From contig JAUYFM010000063.1 in NCBI GenBank assembly GCA_030690945.1, positions 1-64,000 on the forward strand: a DNA stretch of 64,000 nt, read 5' to 3'. This DNA comes from Smithellaceae bacterium (GTDB lineage Bacteria; Desulfobacterota; Syntrophia; Syntrophales; Smithellaceae). Below are positions 19,089-27,774 of the stretch, piece by piece; within the stretch, counting starts at the first letter, position 1, and every line of letters begins with the position of its first letter. The notes under the pieces were generated by a model. It was not told where the DNA came from, searched no databases, and saw only the letters and a list, made by a program, of their open reading frames with translations. A program made the position numbers and the translations under genes.

Positions 19089-20891
19089 CTATTTTCCCCG
19101 GCTCCAGACTTCGTTGCCGTTGACAAAGGTATTGAGCACCCGGATTTCCCGAAGTGAATCGGGATTCACTTTGAGCGGGTTGCGGTCGAGGATGATCAGA
19201 TCGGCATACTTGCCGGGTTCGATGCTTCCTATTCTTGTCTCCATGTTGATTTGCCAGGCGGCATAAATGGTCAGCGCTTTCAATCCATCGGGAACGGAGA
19301 TCGCTTCATGCGGCCCGATGATTTCGCTCTCGCGGGTTTTTCGCGTCACCGCCGTCTGAAGCAGGCTGAGTGGCTCTTCCGGATACATGGGGGCGTCGGC
19401 ATGCAGGGAATAATACAGCCCTGCCTTCCCAGTGCTCCCGACCGGCAGCATTTTTGAAGCACGTTCCGCGCCCAGGATATCGTCTCGCAGGGCTTTGCCG
19501 TAATAGTAAAGGTGATTAATATGGAAGCTGGGGGAAATTCCAAGTCGTTTCATTTTTCCCAGAAGTTCCGGAGGCAGGAGAACGCCATGTTCGATGCGGT
19601 GCCGCAAATTCATAGCCTTCGATTCCGACTGTATCCTGTCAAAAACCTCCAGAACTTCTTCGGTGGACCGGTCGCCCTGGGTGTGCACGCTGACCTGCCA
19701 GCCGAGTTCATGATACTTTTTGACCGCATTGAAAAAATCCTGCCGGCCGATGACGGTTTGCCCGCGGTGGTTGGCGGGGATTTTAAGCCCCTTGAGCATC
19801 AGTTCTGAATTCAGGTAAGGCTCCCTGACATACATGGACCCGGTGTAGGGAGAGCCGTCGTACCAGATTTTCATGCCGCTGATTTTGAAAAAGTCATCTC
19901 CATTTTCAACGGTTTTCGGGAACAGGTCGGGCGTTGAATGCAGAAGATACATGAAATGCCGCACGGTGGGCTTTTTGCGGGGCAGAAGGCCTGCGGCATC
20001 CAGCGCCCGGGAAATCAGCTTCGGTTGACCGGTGGAGAGATATTCATAAAGGATCAGAGCCTTGCCGTTCATAAGTCCCAGGGTGGTGATGCTGGTGAAC
20101 CCGTTGCCCAGGTATTCTTCGTTGACTTTCAGAATGTTGTCCTTAATGTCGAATACCTTGAGCACGTCTTCGGACATCACCTTCACGGCTGCGGTTTCTG
20201 CAATAAAGCCGGTCAGGTTTCTCTTGTCGTCTTTTTCAAAGTAGCTTCCGGGGGCCGGGTCGGGTGTTGTTGCCGTAACGCCCATTTTTTTAAAGGCCAG
20301 GGTATTGGCCCAGGCCGAGTGTATGCTCTGGGCCAGGATGAGCAAGGGATGATCCGGAACCATGGCATCCAGAAAGCCGATGTCCGGCGCCGTAAGTCCG
20401 GTAACGAGCATCGGATCGAATCCCCTGCAGAAAATCCAGTGTCCTTTGGGGGTTTGGGCGACTGCTTGACGAAGCTTTGCCCATACCTCTTCTTTCGTCC
20501 GGTACGTAAAGCCGCTGAGATCGACATACCCGTGCAGATACGCGCTGAGATCCGGGTGCGTGTGAACGGCGATAAATCCCGGCATCAGGGTTTTGCCCTG
20601 AAGGTCGATGATCCGCGTGTCATCCCTTCTGTGTTTCAAAATCTCGTCTTTTGTGCCCGCCGCGACGATTTTGCCGTTTTCGACAAATACGGCTTCCAAG
20701 GCGCCGGCGGGCGTTTCGCTCATCGTGACGATGTCGCCGCCATGGAAGATCATCCGGTTGGGTCCCCCCGTTGTCGCGCATCCGGCGAAAAGCAATGTGA
20801 GCAAGGCGCAGGCGACAAGGTCCAGGAAATACCTGCTGGACGGGAGATTTTCTGACTTATTCTGATATTTTTTCTTTGACGGTCTAATCAT
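19089..20891 (-). CDS. amidohydrolase family 3 lipoprotein (YtcJ-like)
   Basis: Metal-dependent amidohydrolase of about 600 residues. The N-terminal signal ends LLFAGC, so it is a predicted lipoprotein outside the cytoplasm. The metal site begins with AVHTHPDLSAYL (HxH); later metal and active-site segments are VSVHTQGDRSTEEVLEVF and RHRIEHGVLLPPELL; SIEPGKYADLIILDRNP is the usual C-terminal beta-sandwich return. I start at the ATG at 20891, with AAGGGG 6 bases upstream, rather than 25 codons further out. Exported YtcJ relatives are uncommon, and the substrate is unknown. Confidence 0.85.
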   Translation of the reverse strand: MIRPSKKKYQNKSENLPSSRYFLDLVACALLTLLFAGCATTGGPNRMIFHGGDIVTMSETPAGALEAVFVENGKIVAAGTKDEILKHRRDDTRIIDLQGKTLMPGFIAVHTHPDLSAYLHGYVDLSGFTYRTKEEVWAKLRQAVAQTPKGHWIFCRGFDPMLVTGLTAPDIGFLDAMVPDHPLLILAQSIHSAWANTLAFKKMGVTATTPDPAPGSYFEKDDKRNLTGFIAETAAVKVMSEDVLKVFDIKDNILKVNEEYLGNGFTSITTLGLMNGKALILYEYLSTGQPKLISRALDAAGLLPRKKPTVRHFMYLLHSTPDLFPKTVENGDDFFKISGMKIWYDGSPYTGSMYVREPYLNSELMLKGLKIPANHRGQTVIGRQDFFNAVKKYHELGWQVSVHTQGDRSTEEVLEVFDRIQSESKAMNLRHRIEHGVLLPPELLGKMKRLGISPSFHINHLYYYGKALRDDILGAERASKMLPVGSTGKAGLYYSLHADAPMYPEEPLSLLQTAVTRKTRESEIIGPHEAISVPDGLKALTIYAAWQINMETRIGSIEPGKYADLIILDRNPLKVNPDSLREIRVLNTFVNGNEVWSRGK

Positions 20892-20982
20892 GGTTTTACC
20901 CCTTTGCCATATTTTGAGGGATGCGGTGCGGACAGAAGTATAACGGAAGTGGTCCATGAGAGTCAATTTAATAGTCGTGGCA

Positions 20983-21015
20983 TGATAAAGTTAATACAGC
21001 GTCCCTCAGTTTCGC
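20983..21015. repeat. dispersed short repeat (GCGTCCCTCTGTTT family), copy 4
   Basis: GATAAAGTTAATACAGCGTC then CCTCAGTTTCGCC. A weaker relative follows at about 21030-21045. No gene is visible between 20892 and 21161. Confidence 0.45.
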
Positions 21016-21161
21016 CTTGTCATCTAAGATGTCCCTGTGTTGCTCTCAGCCCAATGCTGGTACGTAGGGCGCGGTCCCCTGGGCGCGCCCTGGCATTGCG
21101 TGATGTTCGGGGATAACCTACAAAAAGTTACCGAATTAGTGAGCTAGTACAACCGTCCCCT

Positions 21162-22577
21162 TTATTTCCCAATTTTAGGGGCGTCCCGCTTGGCGTCCCC
21201 GGGACTTGCGGTAGCTGGCAGAGCAGGGCGATGTCTGCGTTTCCGCCTTTTCCGTCGTTTCGCCGGCGCTTCATCGGTTGGCGTTTCCGTAATGATAGAA
21301 GAAGACGTCTCTGAAGGAAAGGCATCCCACCATGCCAGAGCGGATCGCTTTTCCCCTTTCAACTCCCCTTCGAGATGCATGTATGCCAGGGCGTCTGTAA
21401 ATTCAGGTCTCTTGACGATGACAGAAGGACGACGCGGCGGCACTCTGTGAAGCAAGTGCTGCATGGCGAGGATGCTGCGCAGTTGGTTTACGACCCTTCC
21501 GGGAATACTCACGGTCCTCGCGCACTCTTCAATGAACTCTGTGCACACGGCATCCTGTGTCAACCGGCTGGGGATACCATCCCGGTGGCTTGCCAGCGCT
21601 TTTTCTTCCAGGAGGGGACCGAAGAATGCGGCAAAGAAAAGCGATGGGGATGGCGATATGCCCATTTGGCATTGTTGATCGAGGTATCCAAGATTTGTGT
21701 GCATGATGTTCAGACGATGGGTGTTTCCGCTGAGCCACAGACTTAGCCCGGGAAAAAGGGCGGCAAGGAGTCCGCTTATGTGCAGCAGACCGAAAGCCGG
21801 TCGTGCAGCGCCAAACAGGAAGAGTTTCAACATCTCTTCATAGAGCCTTCCCGGCGACGCACGGGAAATGGTGGAGGACAACTCACAGAGGGTTTCCCAC
21901 GCCGCAGGTTCGATGACAAAATTATGGGAAGCCGCAAAACGAACGGCGCGGAGCATGCGCACCGGGCCTTCCGTAAATCGTACATATGGGTCGCCGATGG
22001 GGCGAATGAGCCCCCCGCGGAGGTCGCCCAGTCCGGTCGAGTAGTCAATGACCGAATAGTCTGCGATATTGTAGGCAAGGGCATTGATCGTAAAGTCACG
22101 GCGGAGGGCATCTTGTTCCGGCGTGCCAAAGACATTGTCACGCAGCACCATTCCGGAGTCATCCTTGAGGTGACGCGGCTTGTGGTTATTGGAAACCGGC
22201 CTCTCCATATCCGATTCATCAGAGAGGGCATCAGCCCGAAAGGTGGAAACTTCGAGGATTTCGTCTGCAAAGTGCAGATGGGCCAGCCTGAAACGGCGGC
22301 CGACAAGACGGCAATTGCGAAAGAGACGTTTGATCTGACCGGGCCTGGCGTCTGTTGCGATGTCGAAGTCTTTGGGTGTGCGCTCTAAGAGCAGGTCACG
22401 GACGCACCCTCCGATCAAATAAGCAATGAAGCCGTTGTCGCGGAGTCGGTAAAGTGTCTGGAGAACATTCCGGTTTACCTTTTTCCGGGAGATCCGGTGT
22501 TCTTTCCGGGGAATGATTTGTGGCTGCATAGCTTCTAACATAGCACACCAAATCGAAAAAGCAAGATTTCGCGTCAT
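21162..22577 (-). CDS. pcnB: polynucleotide adenylyltransferase PcnB (poly(A) polymerase I)
   Basis: Class II nucleotidyltransferase that adds poly(A) tails to RNA and so promotes decay. LIGGCVRDLLLERTPKDFDIA (split: GG motif, then catalytic DxD) lies near 55-75, followed by RRDFTINALAYN, the RNA-binding helices (GPVRMLRAVRFAA) and a very basic C-terminus (AKRRKRRKRRHRP), typical of PcnB rather than the CCA enzyme. Total 471 residues. Starts at 22577, 22541 and 22529 are possible; none has a strong ribosome site, and the family fits the shorter ones. Confidence 0.9.
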   Translation of the reverse strand: MTRNLAFSIWCAMLEAMQPQIIPRKEHRISRKKVNRNVLQTLYRLRDNGFIAYLIGGCVRDLLLERTPKDFDIATDARPGQIKRLFRNCRLVGRRFRLAHLHFADEILEVSTFRADALSDESDMERPVSNNHKPRHLKDDSGMVLRDNVFGTPEQDALRRDFTINALAYNIADYSVIDYSTGLGDLRGGLIRPIGDPYVRFTEGPVRMLRAVRFAASHNFVIEPAAWETLCELSSTISRASPGRLYEEMLKLFLFGAARPAFGLLHISGLLAALFPGLSLWLSGNTHRLNIMHTNLGYLDQQCQMGISPSPSLFFAAFFGPLLEEKALASHRDGIPSRLTQDAVCTEFIEECARTVSIPGRVVNQLRSILAMQHLLHRVPPRRPSVIVKRPEFTDALAYMHLEGELKGEKRSALAWWDAFPSETSSSIITETPTDEAPAKRRKRRKRRHRPALPATASPGDAKRDAPKIGK

Positions 22578-22687
22578 TTACCATGGATTGGAAGGCCATT
22601 GGGGATGCTGTTAAGAAATTAAGTTATTAATGAATGAGTCGGTAGTTATTCTCCCGCGCAATCATTTCGCCCCTTTCAACCGCATAA

Positions 22688-22869
22688 CTGACGGCCCTGT
22701 TTTTAAAAGGGAGAAACAAAGCGGAAAGGAATAAGCAAATCTATCGAGCGCATATCCAGCATGGTTATACGCTGAAGGCTATTGCCGATTATCTGGGGAT
22801 TTATTACACGACTGTGAGCAAGGTCATTAAGGAGCTGGAAGAAAACTGATATTTCAAGACCTGACCCCA
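22688..22869 (+). pseudogene. REP-associated tyrosine transposase, C-terminal remnant, copy A
   Basis: About 180 bases closely match the copy at 27309-27491. They encode the C-terminal helix-turn-helix end of a RAYT-type transposase (AHIQHGYTLKAIADYLG, TTVSKVIKELEEN) followed by the 21-base terminal sequence at 22849-22869. The N-terminal catalytic part and the left end are gone. Directly after it a 17-base unit (CTGACCCCAGTTTTGTT) is repeated twice in tandem (22861-22894), duplicating the tip of the end. Confidence 0.7.
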
Positions 22870-22993
22870 GTTTTGTTCTGACCCCAGTTTTGTTCCTCTT
22901 ATCTATTCCTGGTGCACTTGCAAATTGAATCCACCCTCTCCAAACACATCCCAATCTTGTCCAGACAAAAGTTTTGTCTCAACCATCTTTTTC

Positions 22994-23039
22994 TTGACAG
23001 GTTCCATTTTTTAATTTACTTTTCCATCAAACGATGGAA
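22994..23039 (+). promoter_or_regulatory. promoter and operator of the TetR beta-oxidation operon
   Basis: TTGACA (22994-22999), a 17-base spacer and TACTTT (23017-23022) form a sigma-70 promoter. The perfect palindrome TTCCATC-AAAC-GATGGAA (23022-23039) covers the transcription start, and a half-site TTCCAT also lies in the spacer (23002-23007). This is where the adjacent TetR protein would be expected to bind. Confidence 0.7.
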
Positions 23040-23060
23040 TCAATGAATGGAACAATTAGC

Positions 23061-23699
23061 ATGGCAACGCCTTTAGAAAAAGCCCGTAAGGACCCCGAGT
23101 CCATGAAAGCCCGCATCCTCCATATCGCCCGCCGTTTTTTCGGCGAATACGGTTATCACGGAACCACCACCCGCATGATTGCCAAAGAGGCAGGCATCGA
23201 CAGCTCCACGCTGCATTATCACTGGGGCGACAAGAAAGACCTTTACGAAGCCGTCATCGTCGACATTAATAAGGATCTCGGACAGAAATTGATAGCTGTC
23301 GAGAAACGCATCCACGGCCTTCCTCTCGATCAACGCATGGCTATCGCGATTGATGCCATGACGGATTACCTGTTTAAATTCCCGGAAGTATCCAACCTCG
23401 TCCTTTTCCACTATTTCAGTAAAACCCGTGATGCTCTTGATCTGCGGGTTCCTGAATTTACCGCCGATATCGCCCGCTCCATGGGCCTGACCCGGGACAG
23501 AAAAACCACATCTCCACGAGCCAAAATTGAAGTATTGGCTGTTATGAATGCCATCCATAATTTTATTTCCGGGGAAAAATTCTTCCGCCCCATCGTGAAT
23601 TTGAACCGGAAGGACTACATTTCAATCGTCAAGGAAACTTTGAAATTTGTCCTGATCGGGTCTTTCGTAGAGCGTGAAAAAAAACAAAAGTCGTCCTGA
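23061..23699 (+). CDS. TetR/AcrR family transcriptional regulator
   Basis: DNA-binding repressor of 212 residues. The N-terminal helix-turn-helix is textbook TetR: ILHIARRFFGEYGYHGTTTR then IAKEAGIDSSTLHYHWGDKKDLYEAV (about residues 15-65). The C-terminal helical ligand domain (about 66-212) probably senses an acyl-CoA. I start at the ATG at 23061, which has GGAA 8 bases upstream; the earlier in-frame ATG at 23034 lies within the operator and almost at the transcription start. Three fatty-acid oxidation genes follow on the same strand, so it probably represses its own operon, like FadR/PsrA-type regulators. Confidence 0.88.
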   Translation: MATPLEKARKDPESMKARILHIARRFFGEYGYHGTTTRMIAKEAGIDSSTLHYHWGDKKDLYEAVIVDINKDLGQKLIAVEKRIHGLPLDQRMAIAIDAMTDYLFKFPEVSNLVLFHYFSKTRDALDLRVPEFTADIARSMGLTRDRKTTSPRAKIEVLAVMNAIHNFISGEKFFRPIVNLNRKDYISIVKETLKFVLIGSFVEREKKQKSS

Positions 23700-23763
23700 T
23701 GGCCCTGTTTTGATCCTATCTCCCTTAAACAAGAGGGAATCAAAGATAGTCAAGGAGGATGTT

Positions 23764-24531
23764 ATGGAGATTGCGAAACGCACGGCGTTAGTAACAGGAG
23801 GTGCTTCCGGTCTGGGAGCGGCGGCAGTAAGGCGAATCGTCAAGGCCGGCGGAAATGTAGCCATATTCGATGTCCAGCAGGAAAAAGGCAATGCGCTGGC
23901 CTCCGAGCTGGGCCAGAGCGTACTTTTCTGTCTGACCGACGTAACCAGCGAAGAAAGCGTAAACAAGAGTATCGCCAGGGCCAGAGAGCATTTCGGCGGC
24001 ATTCACTTCTGTGTCAACGCCGCCGGAACAGGATGGGTCGAACGAACCGTCTCTAAAAACGGCCCCCATTCCCTGCCCGTTTTTGAGCAGATCCTCCGCC
24101 TCAACCTGCTGGGCACTTTCAATGTCGCCAGCAAGGCCGCTTTCGCCATGAGCGCGAACGAACCGAATGACAAAGGCGAAAGGGGTGTGATCGTCAATGT
24201 ATCCAGCACGGCGGCCTTCGATGGCCAGATCGGCCAGGCCGCTTACGCCGCCTCCAAAGGAGCGGTGGTCGGCATGACCCTGCCGATGGCCCGGGATCTT
24301 GCCGGTCTCGGGATTCGTGTCGTTACGATCGCGCCGGGACTTTTTAACACGCCGCTTTTAGCCATGCTGCCCGAAGAGTCTATCAAGGTCCTGAACAATT
24401 CCGTTCCTTTCCCCAGAAGGATCGGCGACCCGGACGAATTCGCCCTGCTCATCGAGCAGATCTTCTTGAATCCCTATTTAAACGGCGAGGTCATCAGGCT
24501 GGATGGGGCGCTTCGCATGGCGCCCAAATAG
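23764..24531 (+). CDS. SDR family 3-hydroxyacyl-CoA dehydrogenase (HSD10-like)
   Basis: Short-chain dehydrogenase of 255 residues, NAD-binding at TGGASGLG (about 11-18), with NAAG in beta-4 and the catalytic Ser/Tyr/Lys as VSSTAAFDGQIGQAAYAASK (about 150-169). The overall pattern resembles 17beta-HSD10/type-2 3-hydroxyacyl-CoA dehydrogenases, which oxidise 3-hydroxyacyl-CoA to 3-ketoacyl-CoA. AGGAGG lies 6 bases before the ATG at 23764. It sits 64 bases after tetR and before the thiolase, as expected for steps 3 and 4 of beta-oxidation. No enoyl-CoA hydratase is in this operon. Confidence 0.87.
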   Translation: MEIAKRTALVTGGASGLGAAAVRRIVKAGGNVAIFDVQQEKGNALASELGQSVLFCLTDVTSEESVNKSIARAREHFGGIHFCVNAAGTGWVERTVSKNGPHSLPVFEQILRLNLLGTFNVASKAAFAMSANEPNDKGERGVIVNVSSTAAFDGQIGQAAYAASKGAVVGMTLPMARDLAGLGIRVVTIAPGLFNTPLLAMLPEESIKVLNNSVPFPRRIGDPDEFALLIEQIFLNPYLNGEVIRLDGALRMAPK

Positions 24532-24633
24532 GAGTGAAGCCCGCTGTAACAAAACAGCGTCATTGATGGAAAAAGTGTTACCGGCATTGGGACACATGTC
24601 TTTGCAGTCCCTGAAGTTTCTTAGGAGGAAATC

Positions 24634-25923
24634 ATGAAAGAAAAAGTTTACATCATCGGCGTGGGAATGATTCCGATCAGCAAGATGGCCGGAACATATG
24701 AATCCATGTGCGCAGAGGCCATCCGGGAAGCGATGGAGGATGCAGGCCTGAGTTATGAAGGCGATAAAGACGCCATCGGGGGAATCTGGTATGGCAATTG
24801 TGTTCAAGGCATGCTCACCAGTCAGCATTGTGTTCGCGGGCAGGTGGTGCTCCGTCGCCTGAATTTTGAGAAAATGCCTATCGTCAATGTGGAGAACGCC
24901 TGTGCCACAGCGACAACGGCTCTGAATCAGGCCGTGAATCATATCCTGGCCGGCGTATCAGAGCTTGGGTTGGCCGTCGGCATCGAAAAAATGCTTCCGG
25001 ATCTGGAAAATCTGGATAAATACCCCGAAATCAAAGCGGCCCTTCCTTACATGGGACTGGCCGCCTTCTGGGCCGGATGCGAACAGGACCGCAAAGACCA
25101 GTACATTGAGCATTGGCGACATCAGAAATCGGAAATTCTGGGCATCCCCTACGAAGAAACCACCGTCGGGGGCGATCGCAGTCCCTTCATGGATTACTAT
25201 GCCGTCAAGGCCCTGCAGGGCATGAAAAAATACGGTTACACCCAGGAACAACTGGCCAGGATCTGCGCCAAAACCCATCACCACAGTACAATGAATCCCA
25301 AGGCCCAGTATCAGAAAGACATGACGTGGGAGGAAGTCATGGCGGACAAACTGGTCACTTATCCTCTGACCCGTCCCATGTGCGCTCCCACAGGCGAAGG
25401 TTGTGCCGCCGCTATCGTCTGTTCGGAAAGATACCTGAAGGAGCATTCCGCCATCAAAGATCCCCTGCTGATCAGGGCATCGATATTGATCTCCGGTCGG
25501 AACCGCGGCGATTATGACCAGGACATTTCAGGCCGGGGAGCGGAAATTGCTTTTCGTCAGGCCGGGTTGACCCCCAAAGACATCGATCTCCTCGAAGTTC
25601 ACGATGCCACCACCTTTGGTGAAATCTATCAGACAGCGCAGGCCGGCTTCTGCAAACCAGAGCATGCCGGGGAATATTGCTCATCCGGAGCAACATCCCT
25701 TGGGGGTGAGCTCCCCACAAATGTGAGTGGCGGTCTGATTTCGCGTGGCCATCCCGTCGGCTGTACCGGTCTGGCCCAGGTGTATGAGCTCGCCACGCAA
25801 CTGCGCGGGCGAGCGGGATTGCGTCAGGTGAAAGGCGCCAGAATCGGCATGCATATCAATGGCGGCGGGGTCGTCGGCGTGGAGGAGGCCTCTCTGGGGA
25901 TTGATATCCTGGAAAAGGCATAG
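24634..25923 (+). CDS. thiolase family protein (SCP-x/acetyl-CoA acetyltransferase-like)
   Basis: Thiolase-fold enzyme of 429 residues that would cleave 3-ketoacyl-CoA with CoA. The nucleophile cysteine is in VENACATATTAL (about 87-98) and the active-site histidine in SRGHPVGCTG (about 370-379). The C-terminal CxG cysteine of classical thiolases is replaced (HINGGGVVG), as in the SCP-x/lipid-transfer-type subgroup. LEVHDATTFGEI is also typical of that subgroup. GGAGG precedes the ATG. It lies 9 bases before the acyl-CoA dehydrogenase gene, in one operon. Confidence 0.87.
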   Translation: MKEKVYIIGVGMIPISKMAGTYESMCAEAIREAMEDAGLSYEGDKDAIGGIWYGNCVQGMLTSQHCVRGQVVLRRLNFEKMPIVNVENACATATTALNQAVNHILAGVSELGLAVGIEKMLPDLENLDKYPEIKAALPYMGLAAFWAGCEQDRKDQYIEHWRHQKSEILGIPYEETTVGGDRSPFMDYYAVKALQGMKKYGYTQEQLARICAKTHHHSTMNPKAQYQKDMTWEEVMADKLVTYPLTRPMCAPTGEGCAAAIVCSERYLKEHSAIKDPLLIRASILISGRNRGDYDQDISGRGAEIAFRQAGLTPKDIDLLEVHDATTFGEIYQTAQAGFCKPEHAGEYCSSGATSLGGELPTNVSGGLISRGHPVGCTGLAQVYELATQLRGRAGLRQVKGARIGMHINGGGVVGVEEASLGIDILEKA

Positions 25924-25932
25924 GGGGCAAAA

Positions 25933-27075
25933 ATGGACATTATCCAATATTCGGAGGAACACCGTATCTTCAGGAACACCCTGAGGAAGTATCTGGAGAA
26001 GGAAGTCATCCCTCACGTCGAGGAATGGGAAGAAGCGGGCATTGTCCCCCGCACCGCCTGGAAAGGTATGGGTGAACAGGGCTTTCTGGCCATGCACGTC
26101 CCGGAGGAATACGGCGGCTTCGGCGCCGACTTTCTGTATTCCGTCATCGTAACGGAAGAGCTTTGCCGAACCAACCATACTGGCCTTGCAGCATCCCTGC
26201 ACAGCGATATCATCGTGCCTTACATCGAGGCCTTCGGGACCAAAGAGCAGAAAAGGAAATATCTTCCGGGGTGCGTCACCGGGGACATCATTACAGCCAT
26301 TGCCATGACGGAACCCAATACGGGAAGCGATCTGGCCGCCATCAAAACAACCGCCGTGGAAAGGGATGATTTTTTCGTCATCAATGGTCAGAAGACTTTT
26401 ATCAGCAACGGCATCAACTGCGATCTGGTCATCGTGGCAGCCAAAGATCCGGCGGAGACAAACCCCCATAGTGCCGTTGACCTTTTTCTGGTGGAGGCGG
26501 GCACACCGGGATTCGAAAAAGGCAAGCGCATCAAGAAAGTCGGCTGGCACAGTCAGGATACTGCGGAACTCTATTTCACAGACTGCCGGATCCCCCGTAC
26601 CAATCGCCTGGGAGAAAAAGGTTCGGGATTCCTCAACCTCATGCTGAAACTTCAGCAGGAAAGGCTGGTCTGTGCTATTGCCGCGGTGGCCGCTGCGGAA
26701 TTCATTATGGACCTGACGATCAACTATTGCAAACAGAGAACAGCCTTCGGACGACCGATATCCAAATTTCAACACAGCCAGTTCGAGCTGGTGGAGATGA
26801 TGACGGAGATCAAACTGGGAAGGACCTTCATCGACAAGCTGATCGTCGATCATATGGAAGGTAAAAATATCGTGGTGGATGTATCCATGGCCAAATACTG
26901 GACGACGGACATGGCCTGCCGGATAGCAGACCGGGGTGTCCAGCTTTTTGGCGGCTACGGCTACTGCGAGGAATACCCTATCGCCCGCGCCTGGCGGGAT
27001 ACCAGGGTGCTGAGGATTTTTGCCGGAACCAATGAGATTATGAAAGGAATTGCGGCTCGCTTCATGGGGCTATAG
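25933..27075 (+). CDS. acyl-CoA dehydrogenase, long-chain (LCAD) type
   Basis: Flavoprotein of 380 residues that makes the 2-enoyl-CoA. AMTEPNTGSDLAAIKTTA and INGQKTFISNG are the flavin and substrate segments. The usual C-terminal catalytic glutamate is absent (RIFAGTNEIMK), but QQERLVCAIAA (about 235-245) places a glutamate in helix G, as in long-chain and isovaleryl-CoA dehydrogenases, so the enzyme is probably active. It is the last gene of the TetR operon; the transposase-derived element starts only 6-23 bases after its stop. Confidence 0.9.
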   Translation: MDIIQYSEEHRIFRNTLRKYLEKEVIPHVEEWEEAGIVPRTAWKGMGEQGFLAMHVPEEYGGFGADFLYSVIVTEELCRTNHTGLAASLHSDIIVPYIEAFGTKEQKRKYLPGCVTGDIITAIAMTEPNTGSDLAAIKTTAVERDDFFVINGQKTFISNGINCDLVIVAAKDPAETNPHSAVDLFLVEAGTPGFEKGKRIKKVGWHSQDTAELYFTDCRIPRTNRLGEKGSGFLNLMLKLQQERLVCAIAAVAAAEFIMDLTINYCKQRTAFGRPISKFQHSQFELVEMMTEIKLGRTFIDKLIVDHMEGKNIVVDVSMAKYWTTDMACRIADRGVQLFGGYGYCEEYPIARAWRDTRVLRIFAGTNEIMKGIAARFMGL

Positions 27076-27097
27076 TGGATGATGATTGGGGTCAGAT

Positions 27098-27494
27098 GAT
27101 TGGGGTCAGGTCTTGAAATATTAGTTTATTCATGAGAACAAGGTTGCCTCATAAATGATCCGGGAGGCAATCATATCAAGACCTCTGAGGGCCAGATTAT
27201 TTTGGGAAAAGAGACGTTTGTAGATTCGCACAGGCACAGGGATTTATTGTATGACCAGCAACCGGTTAAAGAGATTCCCCGAACCCAGAGATACTTAAAC
27301 CGGCCAAAGCTGACGGCCCTGTTTTTAAAAGGAAGAAACCAAGCGGAAAGGAATAAACAAATCCATCGAGCGCATATCCAACATGGTTATACGCTGAAGG
27401 CGATTGCCGATTATCTGGGGATTCATTACACGACTGTGAGCAAGGTCATTAAGACGCTGGGAGAAAACTGATATTTCAAGACCTGACCCCAATC
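27098..27494 (+). mobile_element. RAYT-derived element with 24-bp terminal inverted repeats, copy B
   Basis: A 397-bp element with perfect 24-bp inverted ends (27098-27121 and 27471-27494; tip GATTGGGGTCAGG). Inside, 27202-27471 encodes 89 residues of a transposase C-terminus (VKEIPRTQRYLNRPKL, GYTLKAIADYLGIHYTTVSK); the catalytic N-terminal part is missing, so it is an internally deleted, non-autonomous copy. The 14-base GATGATTGGGGTCA is tandemly repeated at the left tip (27081-27108). The right end cuts into a CRISPR repeat. It moves, if at all, only with a full enzyme elsewhere. Confidence 0.75.
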
Positions 27495-27497
27495 TTC

Positions 27498-27774
27498 CGT
27501 GGATTGAAACATGTGGCATGATCTGCAAAGCCACCTTACCTCCAGGTCGCGCCCCGCGCGGGCGCGTGGATTGAAACGAGTATATGACCGATGAAGAAAA
27601 GTCGGAAATTTGTCGCGCCCCGCGTGGGCGCGTGGATTGAAACGGTTATTCTATTGATAGTGTCACGTATTGGCACGTCGCGTCCAGCTTGGCCCCATTG
27701 AAGGCTAATAGGCGTGCTCGGGGAGCCCGCCCTACGGTTATCGTTGCCCCTATGCGGGGCATGTGGATTGAAAC
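27498..27774 (+). CRISPR. decayed type I-C-like CRISPR array, truncated by a mobile element
   Basis: Two nearly identical 32-base repeats (27546-27577 and 27612-27643, one difference) begin GTCGCGCCCCGCG and end GCGTGGATTGAAAC, the classic type I-C repeat. Further units keep the 65-66-base period: a 13-base 3' remnant at 27498-27510, a degenerate repeat at 27677-27708 and another at 27743-27774 (ends ATGTGGATTGAAAC). Spacers are 33-35 bases. The repeat 3' ends point right, so this is the trailer end; the leader side is lost where element copy B inserted. No cas gene is in the window. The 27775-27949 gap holds nothing else I can name. Confidence 0.85.

Noticed and set aside
19938-20855. A 305-codon plus-strand frame opposite the amidohydrolase
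   Set aside because: It is a shadow of the high-GC coding strand; the minus frame has complete amidohydrolase motifs and a ribosome site.
25681-26853. A 390-codon minus-strand frame opposite the thiolase and acyl-CoA dehydrogenase
   Set aside because: The plus-strand genes have full catalytic motifs and tight operon spacing; the antisense frame has no recognisable motif.
27098-27774. An active CRISPR-Cas locus
   Set aside because: No cas genes are in the window, the leader side is lost and half of the repeats are degenerate.
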